Positions 59,301 through 64,000 of a DNA stretch of 64,000 nucleotides are shown here, piece after piece. Under the pieces are notes generated by a model that had not been told where the DNA came from, did no database searches, and saw nothing but the letters and a program-made list of their open reading frames with translations. Numbering within the stretch: the first letter of the stretch is position 1; every line of letters starts with the position of its first letter. The position numbers and the translations under genes were made by a program. Source of the stretch: Tetmemena sp. SeJ-2015 (taxonomy: Eukaryota > Ciliophora > Spirotrichea > Sporadotrichida > Oxytrichidae); assembly GCA_027382625.1 (NCBI GenBank), contig JAJKFJ010021658.1, forward strand, positions 46,026 through 110,025, written 5' to 3'.

Positions 59301-59755
59301 TAATTATGATATAATTAAATTCCTTTATAGATTTCTCTTCATCACTATCATCGGTGATATCCTCAATTAGCCTTCCCGGTGAACTCTTAGGCAAAGTAAT
59401 TTCTGAATTTGCTTTAGGAAGAAAAGACTATTATTTGTTGGAGCCTTTGAATTCCCTTCTGCGTTGTCATTCTATTTAAAGTTGTCTTCTTCGAACAATA
59501 ATAATACCATTAAATTGAATAAACTATCTATTCGAACCCAAAGCCTCTAATGCTTAAATTGCCAAAGGCCTCGGGACTATCATTTTCTTGGTCATGTAAT
59601 AGTATAGACTCAGGCCTGATCTCGAAGTTTGAATCTATCATGAACCCAGATATTTCGTTGTGGTTTTTCACGTAGGGAGATTCGTCATCGTTAAATTTTT
59701 GCAATATCTCTGAGAACCTTTGATCTGTTTAGTTTTTCCTTCCAATCTGACTCAT
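56318..59755 (-). CDS. Kinesin-like motor protein
   Basis: Microtubule motor. N-terminal extension MSQIGRKNQTDQRFSEILQK, then acidic linkers (LIEDITDDSDEEKS). Motor: SLIVRIRPFLVSEQVKECIK, NINFKFDNILMPKDSQETVY, the P-loop region with TGAGKTYSITGGDQGN, switch I with NSHSSRSHSIFEV, switch II with RIVDLAGSEK, then LTSINSSLGALGQCIFAL and HIPYRNSRLTKILKDSLDEN. After the motor a neck coiled coil (YQEEKAIRKELEHYVMEKN, LERLKKQNLELQNKVKQLEE) is followed by a Gln/Ser-rich tail ending DSILGLDAALN-TGA. Oddity: in the P-loop the germline reads GGTCCAAACTGG, one C too many for GQTGAGKT; no pointer explains it. Several frame switches upstream (59030-59320, 58770) mark IESs. Subfamily not assigned. Confidence 0.88.
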
Positions 59756-59949
59756 TTACGCATCTGCTTCTTAATGCTAACCTATTCTCTTATTTGTTGC
59801 TCCAGACTTAATAAAATAAATTACTGCTTGTTAGTTGGATTCTATTTCATTTTCTTTAAATATGAAAAGCTAATTTGAATTATATATAACTCCAATTGCA
59901 TTTAAGAGAAAGTAATAGAGACAAAGATTGAGATTTTAATAAATTTAAA

Positions 59950-62593
59950 ATGCAAAGAACCCAACAGCACTAGCAATCCCTACTTTCATTCGCGAGAACT
60001 CCCGCAATAACCAACCCACCAGCTCAATAGCAGCAGAAGACTAATCCAAACTCAGGAAAAGATGTGATAATGAAAGATGAAGTTTCTTCCTCTGCGGCTT
60101 AATAAAAGGGAAACATTTAGAAATTAGATAACGCAGGAAATGTTTTTAATATAAATTTAAAAGCAAGCATCGACCAGAGCAATAAAGGAGGGCAAATTAA
60201 CCGCACAAAATTAATTTCCCTCACTTGTGGGTGCGATGTGAACAGGGCTAATTTTCCTGATCTCGCTGTAAAGAGGGGCGATAAAATAAAGGTTCTCCAA
60301 GCTTTTAGAGTGACCGGTGTTAAAGTGTATTTTTGTAATTAAAAAGAGGATGGAAGTGAGCTTAATGAATTGAGAATCTTCATTAAATTTCAGAAAACAA
60401 TGGATGTGGCAATAACTTTTGCTTTCAGCTAGGTGAAAAGAGTGGTGTGTCAAAATATTCACAAAGGGATGATGGCGATAGAGATCGAAGAGGACTAGCC
60501 AGAGCCTAAAGCAAAGACCGGATAAACGCAAGTTTCGGGCATAGCATCTTCATCATCTCATAATCTAGGCAAAACTCAAGTAACTTCACTGCCCCCTAAA
60601 CTTGCCCCTTTAAAAGTGCAAGTTCAAATATTGTTAAATGAGATAGAGGTAAATCTTGCCAATAGACTCCTTGACATTATAATATTTACAATTTATTCTT
60701 AAAGAGGAGTATTCTAAGCAAAACAGCTAACCAACTAAGAAGGAAGATTAAAAATAAAGTGCACCGACTTAGATCCAAACTTAAAATTCAAATTAAAGCT
60801 AGGTTTCGAAGAAGAGAAAGTTCGATGATCTTGTGCTACCGATTCCTTTTCAAAGCTAAGCAGCTCACGTTCAAAGAAATAAGGTGAAAAGACTTAATGA
60901 TAACCCTTCTTATTCTCTAACTCAAAAACTTCCTCAAAATTTGATTGAGCTACCTAAAAAAGTACAACTTATTAAAATCAAAGATCTATCTTGGGACATA
61001 CTCAGACTTTTCCTTGATTATTGCAACTATTCCCCAAATTGATTTAAAATCTTTTAATTTAATTTCTTCAGTTGTTTTGTTATAAAAACATAAAATGGTA
61101 AAAGTTTTCATGAGTAAAAGTAAACCTCAAATCTTAAAACCATTATAATCAAAAGTTTAATAAAAAATAGGATTATTTTGTATTTTATGAATAAAACGAT
61201 TACAAAAGCTTCAAATTTGTGGATAAATAGTTCAGAAAGCTTTTACTAGAGAGGAAATCTAATATTACTATAACTACAAGAGACATCCCTGACAAGATTT
61301 TCTTTAGCTGTTTGTCAAGATCATCTAAAATCAAAAGTTTCACAATTTGCCACAATTTGAGGAATGTAACAGTCAGGTCTTTCCAAGAGCATATGATAAC
61401 TTTACCAAAATTGCAGATACTTGATTTGCTTGAATTTTCTAACATAAATGAAACATCTTTGCAGAGGTTGCTTAACAGCTGCCTCTCAACGCTTGAAGTT
61501 TTCAAATTGAGCTATGGTTGTGTAGGGATAGGAATTACATCCCTTCTAGCTTTATTTATTTTATCAAAGTGCAAGCAACTCAAAGACTTACAACTTGGAG
61601 ATGTTCAAGAACTTCACAACTAAAAAGTAATAGGAGGTGGATTTAATGGCTATGAGAGACTAGGTCAACTTAGAAAGATGTTTCTCTCAAGGAAATTCAC
61701 ACTTAATAAGCATTAGAATTTTAATTTTAGCTTGTTATCTACCAGTGTGACCAAGTAATTAGTATAATAATTTTAGCTATTCTAGAGAGTCTAATATCAA
61801 AGGCAGAAAAAGAAAGCTTGGTGAAACTTTGCGTGGCCCAATTTGTTCAGAGGAACCAAGTAAAGTTGGAAGAAATTATGCCTCTAATGAAATTCATTAA
61901 CTCATTGAATTATTTAATTCTAAAGCCTGACCATGTTGAATCTGTTGTGGTTCTCACTTCCCCTTGAAGTTTGAAATTATGCTGCCAGATGAATAGAACA
62001 ATCAGCTGCTGTCAGTAGCAGGATGCAGAGAACTCGAACTAAATTAAATATAACTTTGCTTCTTTGGATTAAAGAATTCATTAAGATACCTCACTCTCGG
62101 AGAGTATGCATATGATGAGCTGCTAAACTACTTGGCAGAGATGTGCAAGAATCTAGAAATGCTTGAGATCAACTGTAATCAAGTTACAGACTTTGGCATG
62201 CAACCTATTCTCAGAAAGCTTTCTAAATTAAGGACTCTAGATAAACTAGCCAGAATTAATTAACCAAAAGCATATATTTATCATTACGGTTTTACATAGG
62301 ATAATAGTACGTTCTCTTAACTAGTACTGAATAAGTGCTGGTTTTGAAAATGATTATTAATTACATTCCTCAAATTTTACTTTACTTTATCATTACGGTT
62401 TATCTCTGGCTGCAGCCTTATAACTGGAATATGCTTCTAGGAAATAGATGACTTTGCAATTGGGGGACTCTAGAGATTTGTGACGAGACTGCAAGGCTAT
62501 GAACTCAATCAAACTAAAAGCAAACTTAAGGAAATTGCCCCAGAGTGCCAGATAGAGCTCAAGCTCAGCAAAAAGTTCATTATCTAGGAATGA
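59950..62593 (+). CDS. PIP-box-like N-terminus and leucine-rich-repeat C-terminal region
   Basis: It starts MQRTQQHQQSLLSFARTPAI; QQSLLSFA resembles a PCNA-interacting motif but lacks the full FF. A polar region follows (60000-60640), then KRLNDNPSYSLTQKLPQNLI and LIKIKDLSWDILRLFLDYCN. Leucine-rich repeats of the cysteine-containing RNI kind include TLPKLQILDLLEFSNINETS, CLSTLEVFKLSYGC, CKQLKDLQLGDVQEL and NLEMLEINCNQVTDFGMQPI. It ends ELKLSKKFIIQE-TGA at 62591. The repeats suggest an adaptor such as AMN1 or RAD7, not proven. Several frame switches imply IESs; one (about 62276-62400) has a 16-bp direct repeat, TTTATCATTACGGTTT. Whether 59950-60700 and the LRR part form one gene is inferred from order and strand. 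Confidence 0.6.
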
Positions 62594-62712
62594 ATTTAAA
62601 AGAGTCAATATATAATAAAAGTTATAAATGATGGGTGAATAATGAATATGTTGCTAGTAATTTATTGGCTTATAAAATTTTAATTGCTAATATTTTCTTG
62701 TCTTATTATAAA

Positions 62713-64000
62713 ATGAATATTGAGGAATTATAAAAGGCTATCTAAATACTCTTTAATCCTTAAGCCTAGACTCAAGCTGTTAAGGAGCAAGCCTAGGCTT
62801 ACTGCAACAGCTTTATATAAAATAATGCCTCAAGTCTTATCGAATTTCTCTCTTTCTTCGCTGCTACGGACGACATTACCATGAAGTTCTGGCTTCTTTA
62901 GGCAATTCTATAATAATTTTAATCGCATTTATTTACAATAAACCTATTGTTGATTGTTGATATAATCAGCAATTACTATGAGCAGGTGATAGTGACGCCT
63001 GAATAGCACTCCCAACTTCACTTAATATACTTCTCTATTCTCAAAGAAAAGCCGGAGGTCGTGTTCGCAAAGAACCATCTTTACAACAAGTATGCCCTCA
63101 TATTTGTGCTAATGCTCAGAGAAGACTATCCTAATCAGTGGCCAGAAGCTTTCAACAATCTACTCTCACTCATTTAGACAACTTCTGATGTAAATCTCTA
63201 AAAGCAGTACTTAAGTAAGTTTAATTGGTCTCATCAACACTATTTATTTAGACTTCATAGTCAAATGCATGTTACTATTTGAGGAAGAACTTGTAGAGAG
63301 AAGTGAAAAGAAATCAGTAGTCTTACTCGAGCAGTAGAATAGGGTCAAGGATGCCATTAGAGCAAACTCAATAAATGACATACTCTTTGTCTTGAATTAA
63401 GTGTTGCAGAGCTATTAAGTCTTTAAGGAGGAATTAGTGAATGATGCACTTGAAGTTATCTCTTAGCTGATTGATTGGAATCACTAAATTTATTAATGTC
63501 TATTAATTTCATATCTACTTTGTTAAATGCGCTAGAATTATTCGGCCCTCTGATTGAAATTTTCAAGGTGTTTCTTACTAACAAAAAGTTCAGGACCGGA
63601 GCATTGAGATGCCTACACTCTATTTCATATAAGGGCATGGACTATCCTCTAAAATTAGAACTTCTTATGAACCTTGGATATCTTGAAATCCTTGAATCAT
63701 TCAAAATGAAGTACAGAGAAAGACCAGGAGAAGATGCAGACCCAGATGAGGCTGAGGAAGAAGAAGAGTTTTTTGAATTAATGAGCTAATAGATATTGCA
63801 TTATTTTTTAAAGCGAAACTGTGGAAAAACTCGGAGAGTGGTGTTTGGAACTTTTCCAAAATCATGAAAAGCTCTTACCATCACCTTTACACTAATAGCA
63901 ATATGCATATTTTAAATTATGAGGTAATTATGATAAGAACTCTTGCTCTAGCAACAGATTTACTTGATACTGACAAGCCTAAAATTGGAAGATATGTTCT
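62713..64000 (+). CDS. XPOT: Exportin-T (tRNA exportin), N-terminal half, runs off the window
   Basis: It starts MNIEELQKAIQILFNPQAQT. HEAT-type helices: EQAQAYCNSFIQNNASSLIE, FFAATDDITMKFWLLQAIL, KNHLYNKYALIFVLMLREDY, PNQWPEAFNNLLSLIQTTSD, then EVISQLIDWNSLNLLMSINF, LFGPLIEIFKVFLTNKKFRT, GALRCLHSISYKGMDYPLKL and EILESFKMKYRERPGED, followed by an acidic loop (EEEEEFFELMS). The ALEV...IDWN...FIS and the YKGM segments match exportin-T better than other karyopherins. Many Gln are TAA/TAG. IESs fall near 62900-62950, 63210-63270 and 63490. Coding text continues after 63800 (EKLGEWCLELFQNHEKLL). The C-terminal half should lie beyond 64000 unless it is the piece at 50217-52271. Confidence 0.8.

Overview
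The window looks like germline (micronuclear) DNA of a hypotrich/spirotrich ciliate of the Oxytricha/Stylonychia kind. Genes stay open only if TAA and TAG are read as glutamine and TGA as stop. Coding segments (MDSs) are interrupted by short AT-rich pieces bounded by direct repeats of 3-16 bp ('pointers'), and removing a piece together with one repeat restores a conserved protein frame. The clearest cases are two glutathione peroxidases, two RBR ubiquitin ligases, two hybrid histidine kinases, SHMT, UBA5 and eS21. The six-frame ORFs supplied are mostly fragments or shadows, so the gene calls below come from my own reading with the ciliate code. All gene ends are germline extents that include eliminated sequence.

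Layout. 0-2.7 kb: end of a Gln-rich gene (+), then two tandem GPX paralogs (-), one a selenoprotein with a SECIS-like hairpin and one with Ala at the catalytic position. 3.0-14.5 kb: two hybrid histidine kinase loci (-); a 260-bp eliminated element with terminal inverted repeats splits the receiver domain of the first. 15.1-15.7 kb: a fold-back palindrome. 16.1-20.6 kb: two tandem RBR genes (-), each with its RING1 middle segment displaced beyond its own 3' end. 21.5-29.2 kb: VHS-GAT protein, small membrane protein (+), a protein ending in a CaaX-like motif, a protein with two cyclic-nucleotide-binding domains, and an unknown gene. 30.1-35.4 kb: a 379-bp perfect inverted repeat carrying eS21, flanking SHMT (+) and an ankyrin gene (-). 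35.5-36.5 kb: UBA5 (+). 36.75-42.56 kb: an island of much higher GC with an unidentified, interrupted ciliate-code frame. 43-56 kb: a decayed inverted copy (about 43.1-48.0) of the block 50.2-54.4, which holds the C-terminal half of exportin-T (+) and a Gln/Asn/Ser-rich gene (-). 56.3-64 kb: a kinesin (-), an LRR gene (+) and the N-terminal half of exportin-T (+), running off the end.

There are no operons; in this lineage neighbouring germline genes usually end up on separate small somatic chromosomes, so gene order says little about shared function. What ties the window together is the DNA-rearrangement architecture: conventional IESs, transposon-like IESs, scrambled MDSs shared by paralogs, and several inverted duplications. 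Frame breaks of one or two bases in a few conserved genes, and two homopolymer-rich stretches, suggest that some of the sequence is of low quality.
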